A stretch of DNA of 64,000 bases from Mycobacterium sp. E1747 (GTDB lineage Bacteria; Actinomycetota; Actinomycetes; Mycobacteriales; Mycobacteriaceae): contig NZ_LZJI01000203.1 of the NCBI RefSeq assembly GCF_001667775.1, positions 62,001 through 126,000 of the forward strand, in the 5' to 3' direction. The position numbers and the translations under genes are program-made. Position 1 is the stretch's first letter. The number at the start of each line of letters is the position of its first letter. The notes below the pieces were generated by a model. It was not told the origin of the DNA. It made no database searches and worked only from the letters and a program-made list of their open reading frames with translations. Positions 25,069 to 34,449 of this stretch are shown piece after piece.

Positions 25069-25569
25069 TCAGGGTCGCTGGAGAACAAAGGCCTCGATGT
25101 GGCGGTCGCCGGCCCACGTCTGCTCCTTGGTGAGGCCGGGGAAGATTTCGATGCCTTTCGCCCAGATCTCTTCGCGCTCACGGGGTGTGGCGAGGCGGGC
25201 GGTAGCGTCCCAGGTATCCCCGTCGATCGTCACCTTGGCCGCCGGGTCGGCCTTGAGGTTGTGATACCAGCTCGGGTGTTTAGCAGCGCCATAGTTGCTC
25301 GCGACGACCGCTACGCCCTCAGGATGCGGAATGCCTAAAAGCGCTACGGTGCGGGGCTTGCCGGACTTCGCGCCAGTGGTGGTCAGGATGACCGTCGGCA
25401 GACCGGCCGCGATACCGGCGAAGCTGCGCTTGCCGCCGGTGAGCTTGCTGACGATCTGATCCAGGTGGTGTGCCGTCGGCCGGAAGACCACGCGGCCCGC
25501 CTTGGTGACGGCCACGGCGCGCATCGCGCGATAAAACACGTTGGCGTCGTCGAAAGAACCTGCTGGCAT
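25069..25569 (-). CDS. Deazaflavin (F420)-dependent nitroreductase-family protein (Ddn-like)
   Basis: 166 aa. Split beta-barrel of the Ddn/DUF385 family: LTTTGAKSGKPRTVALLG, then VVASNYGAAKHPSWYHNL, the typical F420-binding stretches. Members use reduced F420 for quinone reduction or detoxification. The ATG at 25569 lacks a clear SD and the frame stays open to 25629, so the start is uncertain. It ends near the end of the convergent SDR gene. Confidence 0.82.
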   Translation of the reverse strand: MPAGSFDDANVFYRAMRAVAVTKAGRVVFRPTAHHLDQIVSKLTGGKRSFAGIAAGLPTVILTTTGAKSGKPRTVALLGIPHPEGVAVVASNYGAAKHPSWYHNLKADPAAKVTIDGDTWDATARLATPREREEIWAKGIEIFPGLTKEQTWAGDRHIEAFVLQRP

Positions 25570-25664
25570 AGCGGTATTCAACCCGAGGTCGGGGTCTGTA
25601 CACAGTGGTATAGCGCTTTCCGGACGCAAAGCGCCTCGGTCCGGCGCGGGTCAGCTGGCGGGCT

Positions 25665-26242
25665 CCGACGACGCCGCGTGAAGGAGCGCCCCGGCCCTCT
25701 GGGCTACCGGATGGTCCACGAAGACTCCATCATCGGCCGGATCGACGAAATGCCCGATGTCTCGGCCGCTTGAAAAGCGCCGACTACGTTGCGTGCCCAT
25801 GCGATATCCATCGGTGGGTGGCAGCCCGGCGGCCACCGCCGCCAGTTGGCTGGGTGGATGACCTGCATTCCACCGGAGCCGAAACGTCGAGCCTGGCGTG
25901 CCGTCAGTCGCAGTCCGGTGTGGTCCTCGAGGTCGACGTAGGGGCCATCCAAGGTGCGGGTGAGGCCCGCGTCCGCGGATACGATCCGACGAACCCGCGA
26001 TCTCCTCGTGCCGGGCGATACCCTGTGCCGATTCGATAAGCGGTAAGAGAGCCAACCCGTCTGATTCGGCCGCCGCGAAGGACACGATGGCCGAGCATCT
26101 CGTCCACTGTGCGCACCAACGCGGCCCCGTCGCTCATTGGAAGGATGAGGGCGTCGATTCGCCGCAACACCGGTGCCAACGCAGCAATGTTGTCAGCGCC
26201 GAATTCGCTCTCGCCGGCGTTGACGCGAATGCAAGAGCGCAC
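25665..26242 (-). pseudogene. Decayed citrate lyase beta (CitE / HpcH-HpaI aldolase) gene
   Basis: Pieces in three frames read in order as a CitE-like protein: RVNAGESEFGADNIAAL, DALILPMSDG, LLPLIESAQGIA, LDGPYVDLEDHTGLRLTA, GGMQVIHPANW, DIAWARNVVGAFQAAE and VFVDHPVAQRAGALL. Several frameshifts. Stand-alone CitE proteins cleave citramalyl- or malyl-CoA. The remnant still has a dyad upstream at 26260-26273. Confidence 0.8.
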
Positions 26243-26259
26243 CAGACCGCTATTAGACT

Positions 26260-26273
26260 GTATTCAGGAATAC
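26260..26273. promoter_or_regulatory. GTATT-4-AATAC dyad upstream of the CitE remnant
   Basis: Perfect inverted repeat GTATTCAGGAATAC, 18 bp upstream of the first CitE-like codons. The same layout occurs at 58398 and, less exactly, at 27870. Confidence 0.4.
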
Positions 26274-26830
26274 TAACTAGCACGACCGACGGTCGATGTG
26301 CGGCGCGGGGCGCCGCAGTTACCGGCCGCGCACCGGTCCCCTGCGACCCATGGTCGCTTCAAGGGTTGCGTTCGTCGTTGGGAACGAGACCGATGCGCGC
26401 AACGCCGCGCATCTGACGCGGTTGCTGCGACCCGGGTGAAATCACCGCGGTCACTTTCCCTGCGCGCCCCGAGCGCGAGTTGGGGGCAGCCCGGATTTCC
26501 TACGGGGTCGTGAGGACTCCTGGCGGATCTGACGCGCATCGACTGTTCAAACTGCTGCTGCGCCAAGGCCGAGTGTATTCGGGTGGGCAAGCATCGAATA
26601 GGCCGTCTTGACTGCCATTGCGGCCAGGGGATCGTCTCGGCGAGCAGATCGTTGCGGTCGCGGCCTCACCGCGGTGGGCTGACCCGGTCGACCGCTGGGC
26701 TGCCTGCGGTCGATGTTCGCGCTGACCGGATCGGTGCTGCCGATGGAGGTCGGGGACTGAACATATCAGCTACCCGGTCATCAGCTTGGTCGCAGCCGGG
26801 GAGGTGGCGCGCTCACGGCGAGCGCAGACG
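26274..26830. other. No recognisable gene
   Basis: Several short open frames on both strands, none with homology I recognise, a signal peptide or a good start site. It lies between decayed and intact accessory genes and is probably more decayed sequence. Confidence 0.5.
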
Positions 26831-27223
26831 TCACGGTTCCTGTTCGACCGGCGCGTAGGCGGGACCACACAGTGTTGCCTGCGCGGCCTGAACGAACCCG
26901 GAGATTTGTTCCGGAGTGGCATTCGGGAACCTGAACCGAAGATTCATGGCTGCGTCTTCGGGCGAGTAGTCATAGTGGAGAAAGTGGCAAACCCGTTCTC
27001 CAGCGCTCAGCGTGAGTTCCGTATCGGAGCCCGACGTACCAATGTCAAAACCTTGCTTAGCCAACATGGCGAGGAACTCGGTGCTGGGGTCGGTGCTGGG
27101 TTCTGCATGCGACTGCGGCGCCGTCATCAGCAACCCGGCCGAGACGAGCACAACGGCGGCAGCGGCATTTCGGGACGGTATGGCAGCCACCGCAGCACCG
27201 TAGCACCCTCGACGTGTTCTCAC
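26831..27223 (-). CDS. Secreted DUF732 protein
   Basis: 130 aa. N-terminal signal peptide (hydrophobic AAAAVVLVSAGLLM, then AxA-type site SHA) and a DUF732 domain: TEFLAMLAKQGFD, LSAGERVCHFL, ISGFVQAAQATLCG, with the two conserved cysteines. DUF732 proteins are small exported mycobacterial proteins of unknown function. GTG 27223 with AGGAGG 10 bp upstream; TTG 27232 is an alternative. Confidence 0.8.
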   Translation of the reverse strand: MRTRRGCYGAAVAAIPSRNAAAAVVLVSAGLLMTAPQSHAEPSTDPSTEFLAMLAKQGFDIGTSGSDTELTLSAGERVCHFLHYDYSPEDAAMNLRFRFPNATPEQISGFVQAAQATLCGPAYAPVEQEP

Positions 27224-28430
27224 ACGTAGCAATCCTCCTGAATAACCACAAATTACGGGAGCAGTGCTGTCCGGGGGTTCTAGATGTTCTTAGGCATCTA
27301 GCGACATCATCAGGAAGAACCATCTTTTTGGCCGGGACAGAGGGGGTTGACCCACCCGGTTGGCGATCCGTGCCAGCAATGATTGCCCCGACAGCTGCGG
27401 CGGGCGCCTCCACCCGGCAGCGCCCCGTTGTGGTGCGTGCCCAAAACGCCCCGCGGGCAAGAACAATTCGGATTGTGCGGCGTCAACTCGCTCACGCGTT
27501 GGGGCCAGCCCGCCACAGCGTCACTCCGACAGTCCACATTCCGACTTAGCCAGGGGTGAGCGAGGTCGGTCTTGCGAGCTCCTTTGCGCCGTGGCGTGTA
27601 GGTGACCTTCCGGTGACCGCCGTCGAGGACGATCGATTCTTCGGAGCAGCGAGCGGGCGACGGCGGCGACCACGCCAGCCAAGCCGCCTCACCCCGTGAG
27701 CTGTATCGCGACAGCCAAAACACTCACAATCAACGCGCGGGTTGGTTAACCTCTCACAGCGGGCGCGGAGCTGGCTAGAACTCGGTAGTGCTTGGTTGAG
27801 CAACGTTTCAAAGGCTCAACTAAGCCGCGAAGCGATCCCAGGTCTAAGCCCCTTGCAATCGCAAATATTGTATGCTTCCATACTGTGACGTACATGACAG
27901 AAGGCCCTTGGAAGTGACACACTCTACACTCAGCCCGACAGGGGATCAACTGCCGGTCGGCATCGGATTTGTTCGCCTGCCAGCGATGCACGCTTGCAGG
28001 ACACAGCCGCAAGCTCAATCAACAGTTGGTAGATCCTCGCAAATGAGTGGCGCTCGGGGACCTGTGATGTGGTCTGGACATCGGCACCGGGTGCCGTAGC
28101 GAAGCTGCGCAGCCGTTGGGTGGTTGCGCGACACGATGTGGACGTGAGGTTGCAGGGGAGGGGACATGTCGCCAGGTGGAACGCCCGGTGAGTAGCCAGT
28201 GCTCAATTTATCTAAAAGGATTCGATTTTCACGCTGACCTCAAAGTGGCCGACCTGGGACGAGACGTCGCAGGCGTTTCTGCGATAACCACCTTTTTGCT
28301 GTTCGACCAGCAACTACGACCATCCGACATCGGGTACCAACGGAGGGCACCTCATGGCCATAACCGGCACCGCAAAGTTTGCCCCATGCGTGCCGACCGG
28401 TTCTATCGCGGCACGAGGGAGGGCGGCATA
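27224..28430. other. 1.2-kb non-coding stretch upstream of the mce operon
   Basis: No frame with recognisable homology. It is less GC-rich than the surrounding genes in places (around 27860-27900). It probably holds the mce promoter and operators, and perhaps decayed DNA. Confidence 0.5.
27870..27900. promoter_or_regulatory. Two adjacent dyads upstream of the mce operon
   Basis: GTATGCTTCCATAC (27870-27883, perfect 5-bp arms) followed at once by CTGTGACGTACATGACAG (27883-27900, pairing at 14 of 18 positions). Such dyads are typical of TetR/GntR sites; mce loci are usually repressed by such regulators, but none is encoded next to this one. Confidence 0.4.
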
Positions 28431-29354
28431 GTGGCCCCCACACATGCAGAACTCGACTACCCGCCGACGTCAGAGGATCCCGCAAACGGTGGCCAGGCTG
28501 TCATCCTGCCGAAACCGCTTAGTTCCAAGGGGAATAGGGTCGTCAGACTTCCCGAACCGCTCGCCGGGCTCGCCAGGAGACCCCTGAAAGCCATCGGCAG
28601 TGTTGGACGTGCCGCCCAACTGAGCCTCGAGGTCGCCCGCTACTCGGTAACGGATACCTTGACCGGGAAGCTGCCCGGTGGGGAGCTGATCACGCAAGCA
28701 TGGATGCTCTATAAGGTGACGGCCATTCCGGCTATTTTGATGGCCGTTCCGTTCGGGGCGATGGTGGCCGTCCAGATCTCCGGACTCATCAACCAGGTGG
28801 GAGCCAACTCACTTGTCGGCGCGGCCGCCGGCGTGGGAATCGTCCGGCAAGGGGCACCCATCACCGCCGGGCTGCTGATGGGCGGCGCCGCCGCATCGGC
28901 TATCGCGTCCGACTTGGGCGCGCGAGCGATTCGCGAAGAACTTGACGCGATGCGCGTATTGGGGATATCTCCCGTTCGCCGTCTCGTCGTCCCGCGGGTC
29001 CTTGCACTCGTCATCCTGGCGCCGGTGCTGTGCGCGATCATCATCGCCTCGGCGGTTGTCGCGTCATTCTTCTTGTCTCTCTATGTGAGTGACGTCGCGC
29101 CAGGAACGTATTGGCTTTCGTTCGGTGCCTTCGCCAAGATGCCGGATGTCTGGTTTGCGTTCATCAAAGCGGTCGTGTTTGCGGCGATCGTCGGCATCGT
29201 CTCCTCGCTCAGAGGAATCGAAGCGAAGGGTGGCCCACGAGGAGTCGCCGACGCCGTCAATGCAGCCGTGGTGGTCAACGTCGTCGGCATCTTCTTCGCC
29301 AACTTGGCGATCACCCAGATTCAGACCATGTTCTTCCCGATGCGAGTCGCGTGA
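28431..29354 (+). CDS. yrbEA: YrbEA-type MlaE-family permease of the mce locus
   Basis: 307 aa. An N-terminal extension of about 60 residues precedes a MlaE/permease domain with about five helices. The EExDAMRVLGISPVRRLVVPRVLA segment is the conserved coupling helix for the MceG/MlaF ATPase. It forms the inner-membrane permease of the Mce lipid importer with YrbEB. GTG 28431 with GAGGGAGGG upstream. Which of the numbered mce operons this is cannot be decided here. Confidence 0.92.
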   Translation: MAPTHAELDYPPTSEDPANGGQAVILPKPLSSKGNRVVRLPEPLAGLARRPLKAIGSVGRAAQLSLEVARYSVTDTLTGKLPGGELITQAWMLYKVTAIPAILMAVPFGAMVAVQISGLINQVGANSLVGAAAGVGIVRQGAPITAGLLMGGAAASAIASDLGARAIREELDAMRVLGISPVRRLVVPRVLALVILAPVLCAIIIASAVVASFFLSLYVSDVAPGTYWLSFGAFAKMPDVWFAFIKAVVFAAIVGIVSSLRGIEAKGGPRGVADAVNAAVVVNVVGIFFANLAITQIQTMFFPMRVA

Positions 29355-29370
29355 CCGAGGAAGTGCAAGG

Positions 29371-30231
29371 GTGACTCAATCAGTGGCAGCGCCTTCCGCC
29401 TATCACGCGGTGTGGCGGCGAGCTTCGAATTTGTATGTCCGCCAGGCGAAGTCCGTTGGCCAATGGGTGCTGTTCATCGCTCAGGTCATATGGCTCCTGC
29501 CGGTGACCGTGCGCAAGCACCGCCGAGAGGTGATGGCGCGGATGGTCGACTTGGCTTGGGGCCGAGGATCGTTGCTGGTTGACGGTGGTGTGATCAGCGT
29601 ATTGCTGGTCTTGGGTATCGCCATCGGGACGATGGTCGCGATCGAGGCCTGGGCAACGCTCAACATCATGGGCTTCGGTGCGCTCTCTGGAATCATTGGC
29701 GGTTTAGTGAACGTCCGAGAGATGGTCCCTTTGGTTGCCGGCGTGGCGTTCGCTGCACAGTGCGGTTGCAGAATCACCGCCGAAATCGGGTCGATGCGGA
29801 TCGCCGAAGAGATCGACGCGATACAGGTCATGGGACTTCGCCCAGTCCCCTTCGTCGTCGGCACGCGTGTTATTGGTGGCCTGCTGTGCATCGTGCCCGG
29901 TTATGTCATCACCCTGCTCCTAAGCTTCTATATCTCCACACTGATGATCAGCGGCGCCTATGACTCCCCGGAGGGGACCTACAACCACTACTTCATTCAA
30001 TTCCTGTCGGTTGGCGACCTCGTTTACTCGACTGCGAAAGCCACGATTTTCGCCGCCGCGGTGATCGTCATCCATTGCTACTACGGATATTTCGCCTCAG
30101 GCGGCCCGGTTGGCGTCGGACAGGCTTCGGGGAGAGCTGTCCGAGCCAGTCTGGTCGCAGTCATGACTCTGGACCTGGCCCTAACCGTCGTCATGTGGGG
30201 CCTCAAGCCCACCTTCTTGTTCAAAGGCTGA
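29371..30231 (+). CDS. yrbEB: YrbEB-type MlaE-family permease
   Basis: 286 aa, about five to six helices, with the conserved EEIDAIQVMGLRPVPFVVGTRVI coupling segment (cut here to its core). Second permease subunit of the Mce importer. GTG 29371 with GAGGAAG about 9 bp upstream; 16 bp after yrbEA. Confidence 0.92.
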   Translation: MTQSVAAPSAYHAVWRRASNLYVRQAKSVGQWVLFIAQVIWLLPVTVRKHRREVMARMVDLAWGRGSLLVDGGVISVLLVLGIAIGTMVAIEAWATLNIMGFGALSGIIGGLVNVREMVPLVAGVAFAAQCGCRITAEIGSMRIAEEIDAIQVMGLRPVPFVVGTRVIGGLLCIVPGYVITLLLSFYISTLMISGAYDSPEGTYNHYFIQFLSVGDLVYSTAKATIFAAAVIVIHCYYGYFASGGPVGVGQASGRAVRASLVAVMTLDLALTVVMWGLKPTFLFKG

Positions 30232-30234
30232 ACG

Positions 30235-31383
30235 ATGACCCTGCTGGAAAGATCGGAAGAATCCGAGGCGACGCTCCTTACCAGGCTCGGCACGATCTTG
30301 CTTCTGTCGCTTGTGGTGATCCTCGTCATCTACCTCGCGGTCAAGCAGTTCGCACCGCCCGCAACGAATGTGGTGTCGGTGCGCTTGCGTGTTCCGTACT
30401 CGGGTCAGGGTGTCGAACCGGAGACGCCGGTGATCATGCACGGCGTGAAGATCGGTGAGGTCTCGTCCGTGTCGAGCCTCGCGGGCGGAGGCGTTCAGTT
30501 CGACCTGAAGTTGCAGGCGAACTCGGTCCGGGACCTCACCGACTCCCTACAGATTGACTACCGGCCGTCGAACTACTTCGGCGTCACTGGAATCAATGTC
30601 CAGCCGGGGCAGGGGGGTCAACGCCTCCGTAACGGCATGCAATTAACGATTGCGCCGCAGGGGAATTACAGTCTGCAGGCACTGCTGTACCGGCTGGGGG
30701 AAATCACTCACGGCGTGCTCGATGACCGGCTGATTAGTGTGATGAATCGGGGAACTCAGTACGTCGACGCCTTCCGGCCACTGATCGAGACGGCGCTGAT
30801 CGTGTCGACCACGGTTACGGACGTCCAAACGGTGAGCACCGAGCGGCTGCTGAGAAACGCGACGGGCATCAGCGTCGCGTTCCCCGGCACGGCCGACGCA
30901 CTCATTGGGGTCGGAAATGACTTCATCCACAACTACTTCGGCGATAAGAGCAAGCCGGAGAACGCCGAACTGCTGCGAAGCAAGATGAAATTCTGGCCGG
31001 CAATGGATGAAGCGCACCGCAAGCAGTACGAGACGAACCAGCAAAAATGGTTCGCCAACATGGACAACGACAACTACAACGTCAGAGTCTGGGACGTCAT
31101 AATGGACAAGGCAAAGAGCGATCTGTTCGCCAAGGTCGGCGCGCTTGAGTACTCGCATGTCAATGATCTCTTTCCGCTCATCGAGAGCCTCAGAGGTCTT
31201 ACCGACACAGCACCTAAGATCTTTGATCCCGATGTGTTCGGTGCAACGATCACAGAGCTGAGGACTCGGTTCGAGCGTATGTACGCCAGTTCGGGCGATT
31301 TGCATGCGCTGCCGGTACGGATAGTCCTCGACAGGGTCCCGGGTGTGGAAAGCGCGCTCGGGTACGGGGTTGGGGCACCATGA
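30235..31383 (+). CDS. mceA: MceA-type lipid-transport protein
   Basis: 382 aa. One N-terminal membrane helix (about 18-40) and a MlaD/MCE domain (about 45-120; VSVRLRVPYSGQGVEPETPV), then a helical region (about 150-330) that builds the periplasmic tube with the other Mce subunits. ATG three bases after the yrbEB stop. Substrate unknown; sterols and fatty acids are imported by known mycobacterial Mce systems. Confidence 0.92.
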   Translation: MTLLERSEESEATLLTRLGTILLLSLVVILVIYLAVKQFAPPATNVVSVRLRVPYSGQGVEPETPVIMHGVKIGEVSSVSSLAGGGVQFDLKLQANSVRDLTDSLQIDYRPSNYFGVTGINVQPGQGGQRLRNGMQLTIAPQGNYSLQALLYRLGEITHGVLDDRLISVMNRGTQYVDAFRPLIETALIVSTTVTDVQTVSTERLLRNATGISVAFPGTADALIGVGNDFIHNYFGDKSKPENAELLRSKMKFWPAMDEAHRKQYETNQQKWFANMDNDNYNVRVWDVIMDKAKSDLFAKVGALEYSHVNDLFPLIESLRGLTDTAPKIFDPDVFGATITELRTRFERMYASSGDLHALPVRIVLDRVPGVESALGYGVGAP

Positions 31384-32393
31384 TCAAGCCGCGCGCAGCC
31401 CTGTGGCGCTTCCTTATCGCCGCTACCTTCAGCACTGTCCTGGTGGTCGTGATCACGAACGCGGTCAGACAGCCCGTCGACACAGCTGCAGGCACATCAA
31501 AATTCACCGCCGAGTTCACCGACGTGTCGGGTCTGAGCGACGGCGCGGACGTGCGGGTGCGCGGCGTGCGCGTCGGCAAGGTCAATTCGATCGACCTGAA
31601 GCACACCGAGGACGGCAGCAGTGTCGCTCAAGTCGCCTTCACCATGGACAACCGCTACACCCTCGTTCCCGAGAGCCGACTCGCAGTGAAATTTCAGGCG
31701 CTCACGGGCCTGCGCTACGTTGACGTGGAGCACCCAGGCGAGACGCGAAACGTTGCGGGCAGCATGAAGAACGTGTCGACGTCGATGACGCATCCATCGT
31801 TTGACATCACGGTCTTGTTCAACGGGCTCCAGCCGGTTCTCGCAACGCTGAGCCCAGACGAGATCAATACCTTCACCGAGAACGCCAACCTATTCCTGCA
31901 AGGCGATGAACGCGGGCTGGGTCCGATGCTGGACAGCATCCGCACCCTCACTGGATACGTGGCGAATCGCCAGCAGGTTGTCCAGACCCTGGTTCAAAAT
32001 TTGGCGACCCTGTCAGATGGGGTCCATGCCCGGTCGGACTACTTGTTCAAGATCTTCGATGAGATCCAGCTGCCCCTCGACCAAGCTGTGTCGATGACTG
32101 ACGAGTTCCGAAAGGCCCAGGTCGCCGGCACCGACTTCACCCACACTGTGCTGCGTCTGCTTGCGGCCGCAGGTATCCGGCCGGGCATCAATATCAACCG
32201 TGCGTTCGACACCGCCATTACCAACTCGTACGACTTCCTCGACATCTTCAAGAAAACCCCGGTGTTCTGGGAGAACATTCCTGAGCCGCCGGATGAGGGC
32301 ACCCCGGTGCCGTGCTCAAAGGGACGGGCTCAACTGCCCGAAACCGTGGATGTCCTTCTCAACGGTCAGCGAGTGGTGTTATGCAAAAAGTGA
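31380..32393 (+). CDS. mceB: MceB-type protein
   Basis: 337 aa. N-terminal helix (about 10-28), MCE domain (about 38-120; FTAEFTDVSGLSDGADVRVR) and a helical tube region. The tail from about 300 has Cys residues (PVPCSKGRAQ, VLCKK). Overlaps mceA by ATGA. Confidence 0.92.
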   Translation: MIKPRAALWRFLIAATFSTVLVVVITNAVRQPVDTAAGTSKFTAEFTDVSGLSDGADVRVRGVRVGKVNSIDLKHTEDGSSVAQVAFTMDNRYTLVPESRLAVKFQALTGLRYVDVEHPGETRNVAGSMKNVSTSMTHPSFDITVLFNGLQPVLATLSPDEINTFTENANLFLQGDERGLGPMLDSIRTLTGYVANRQQVVQTLVQNLATLSDGVHARSDYLFKIFDEIQLPLDQAVSMTDEFRKAQVAGTDFTHTVLRLLAAAGIRPGININRAFDTAITNSYDFLDIFKKTPVFWENIPEPPDEGTPVPCSKGRAQLPETVDVLLNGQRVVLCKK

Positions 32394-33355
32394 AAATTTT
32401 CGGAAACCAATGGTTCTGGGGAATCTCGACGCTGGTTGCGGCGCTGGTCATCGCTCTGGTGGTTTCGATCCTCTATATCAACCCGCCCGATCAGAAGCTG
32501 ATCTCCTTTTACACCGACGATGCCGCAACACTTCGACCCGGCGACACGGTCCGCATCGCCGGCATCATCGTGGGCGAAGTCAAAGACCTGTCGATCGAGC
32601 CCGATCAGGTGCGGGTGCGCGCCAGTGTGAGGCGCGACGCCTTCATCGGCGACCGATCTCAAGTTCAGGTTCGGATGCTCACCATCGTGGGCGGCTACTA
32701 CGTCACCGTGATTCCCGCGGGACGGACGCCGTTGGGAAACCGGGCGATACCCAAGGACCGAGTTACGATGCCCTACAGCTTGATGCAGACGCTTGTGGAC
32801 TCCACCAAGATCACCGACCGAGTGGACAGTCGACCCATCCGCGAGACGCTCGACCAAGTGCAGCAAGGGTTGACCGGCACCAACACCCAGTCCCTGTCGG
32901 CGTTGCTCCACGCCGGTAACGCCGTGGTTGACTCTTTGGACCGTCAGCGTGGCGATCTCACCAAGATCTTGGACATCTCCGACGAATACTTGGACAAGAT
33001 GGCGCAATACGATGGCCAGCTCACGTATTACATCAAGAAGGTGGCAATTCTCGAGCAGATTCTCACGCTGTACGGCAAGGAATTCGCCGCGAGTATGGAC
33101 GGGATCGGGACGATCGGAGCCGCGCTGATGCCCGTTACAAACTTCTACTTCTCGCACCGCACCGACTTCCTGGACCGGGTCAATCATCTGCTGACCGAGT
33201 CGCGAACGATCGCCGGTCGCACTGGCCTTGTGGTCCGGGTCCTCAACCGCATCCACAACCGGATGGAGGTCGCCCTGGATAAGCAGAACCAATTCACCCG
33301 ACCTGAATTGTTGGCCACCGACATCTGCATTCCTATCCACGGGAGCCCGTGTTGA
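32381..33355 (+). CDS. mceC: MceC-type protein
   Basis: 324 aa from ATG 32381. N-terminal helix (about 12-33), MCE domain with TLRPGDTVRIAGIIVGEVKD, helical region to the end. It overlaps mceB by 13 bp, so translation is coupled. A longer frame exists upstream within mceB but lacks a reason to be used. Confidence 0.92.
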   Translation: MQKVKIFGNQWFWGISTLVAALVIALVVSILYINPPDQKLISFYTDDAATLRPGDTVRIAGIIVGEVKDLSIEPDQVRVRASVRRDAFIGDRSQVQVRMLTIVGGYYVTVIPAGRTPLGNRAIPKDRVTMPYSLMQTLVDSTKITDRVDSRPIRETLDQVQQGLTGTNTQSLSALLHAGNAVVDSLDRQRGDLTKILDISDEYLDKMAQYDGQLTYYIKKVAILEQILTLYGKEFAASMDGIGTIGAALMPVTNFYFSHRTDFLDRVNHLLTESRTIAGRTGLVVRVLNRIHNRMEVALDKQNQFTRPELLATDICIPIHGSPC

Positions 33356-34449
33356 GACCCCCCCTCAATTTCCGAGCCGGCACCGTCCTGGCGGGAACGG
33401 CGTGCGCCTTCATCATCGCGATCAGCGGAACCGCCTGCGGGGTCCAGTCCGCGCCGAAAGCGGCGAAGTATTGCGCGATCATGGCCGACAGCATCGGCTT
33501 GTACCCGGGTAACGCGGTGACCCAGATGGGGTACCGGATCGGAACAGTTGAGTCGATCGTTCCGCGCGACCGCGACGTGGAGGTTCACTTCGCCGTCGAA
33601 TCAGACCGTCCGCTACCGAGGCAGGTCAAGGCGGTTACCCGGTCCATCTCCATCCTCGCGGATCGGTCCCTGGAGCTAGTAGGCAACTACAAATCCGGAG
33701 CGAAACTGTCATCGAACGCGTGCATCGCGCGCGACCACTCGTTCACGCCGATGAGCATTTCGCAGGTCATTGGCTCGGCGACGAACTTCGTCAACGGAAT
33801 CAATCCCAGTGGCTCGCAAAATATTCAGGATGCTCTGCATGGTGTCGATGCGGCCGTGAACGGCAACGGAGAAGCGGCGAGACACCTGTTGACGACCTCC
33901 TCAGCGCTGCTGGACAACCCCGAGCAGCCCCTTGGTGATCTCGCCGCGGTGGTCAGGAACGTCGCCAAGCTGACGACCATGCTGAAGGACAACCGGCCCC
34001 CGCTGAAGGAAGTCATCAACAATACGCCTTTGGTGGTGCCGGACGTGGTGAACTCGCTCGGCGGCATCAGTGGGTTGTCCGAGGTCATCGACCCACTAGT
34101 CAGGATGGTTGCCGATATCGAGCAGAACCTTGGCGACAACATTACGTTGTTGCTAGACACAGTGTCCGATGCGATGCGCCATCTCTCACCGCACTACAAG
34201 GGCATTGCCAACATCCTCAATCCCGTTCCGAGATTCATCAACACGATCAGCGCGTGGGCCAACAACAACGACCTAAACATGATCCGCTGGCGGCCACCGT
34301 TGTTCCGGGTGGCGACTCCGAATGGACTGGCGTTGTGCGGCTACATGAATTCATCGGTGCCGGGAAGCTGCGCGGATGTGAATGGCCAGCCGTATGCCGT
34401 GGATGTCGCACTCCTGCAGTACGTCTTGATGGAGGCTCAGCACCGATGA
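33349..34449 (+). CDS. mceD: MceD-type protein
   Basis: 366 aa. GTG 33349 overlaps mceC by 7 bp. Signal/anchor helix (about 9-30) ends SGTACG, which could be a weak lipobox. MCE domain with ADSIGLYPGNAVTQMGYRIG, helical tube region, and a C-terminal Cys pair (LCGYM, SCADV). Confidence 0.92.
   Translation: MLRPPLNFRAGTVLAGTACAFIIAISGTACGVQSAPKAAKYCAIMADSIGLYPGNAVTQMGYRIGTVESIVPRDRDVEVHFAVESDRPLPRQVKAVTRSISILADRSLELVGNYKSGAKLSSNACIARDHSFTPMSISQVIGSATNFVNGINPSGSQNIQDALHGVDAAVNGNGEAARHLLTTSSALLDNPEQPLGDLAAVVRNVAKLTTMLKDNRPPLKEVINNTPLVVPDVVNSLGGISGLSEVIDPLVRMVADIEQNLGDNITLLLDTVSDAMRHLSPHYKGIANILNPVPRFINTISAWANNNDLNMIRWRPPLFRVATPNGLALCGYMNSSVPGSCADVNGQPYAVDVALLQYVLMEAQHR

Noticed and set aside
26583..26858. 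91-aa plus-strand frame
   Set aside because: Overlaps the DUF732 gene, Arg/Ser-rich, no recognised motif.
27310..27723. 137-aa minus-strand frame upstream of the mce operon
   Set aside because: No homology, no SD, atypical composition.
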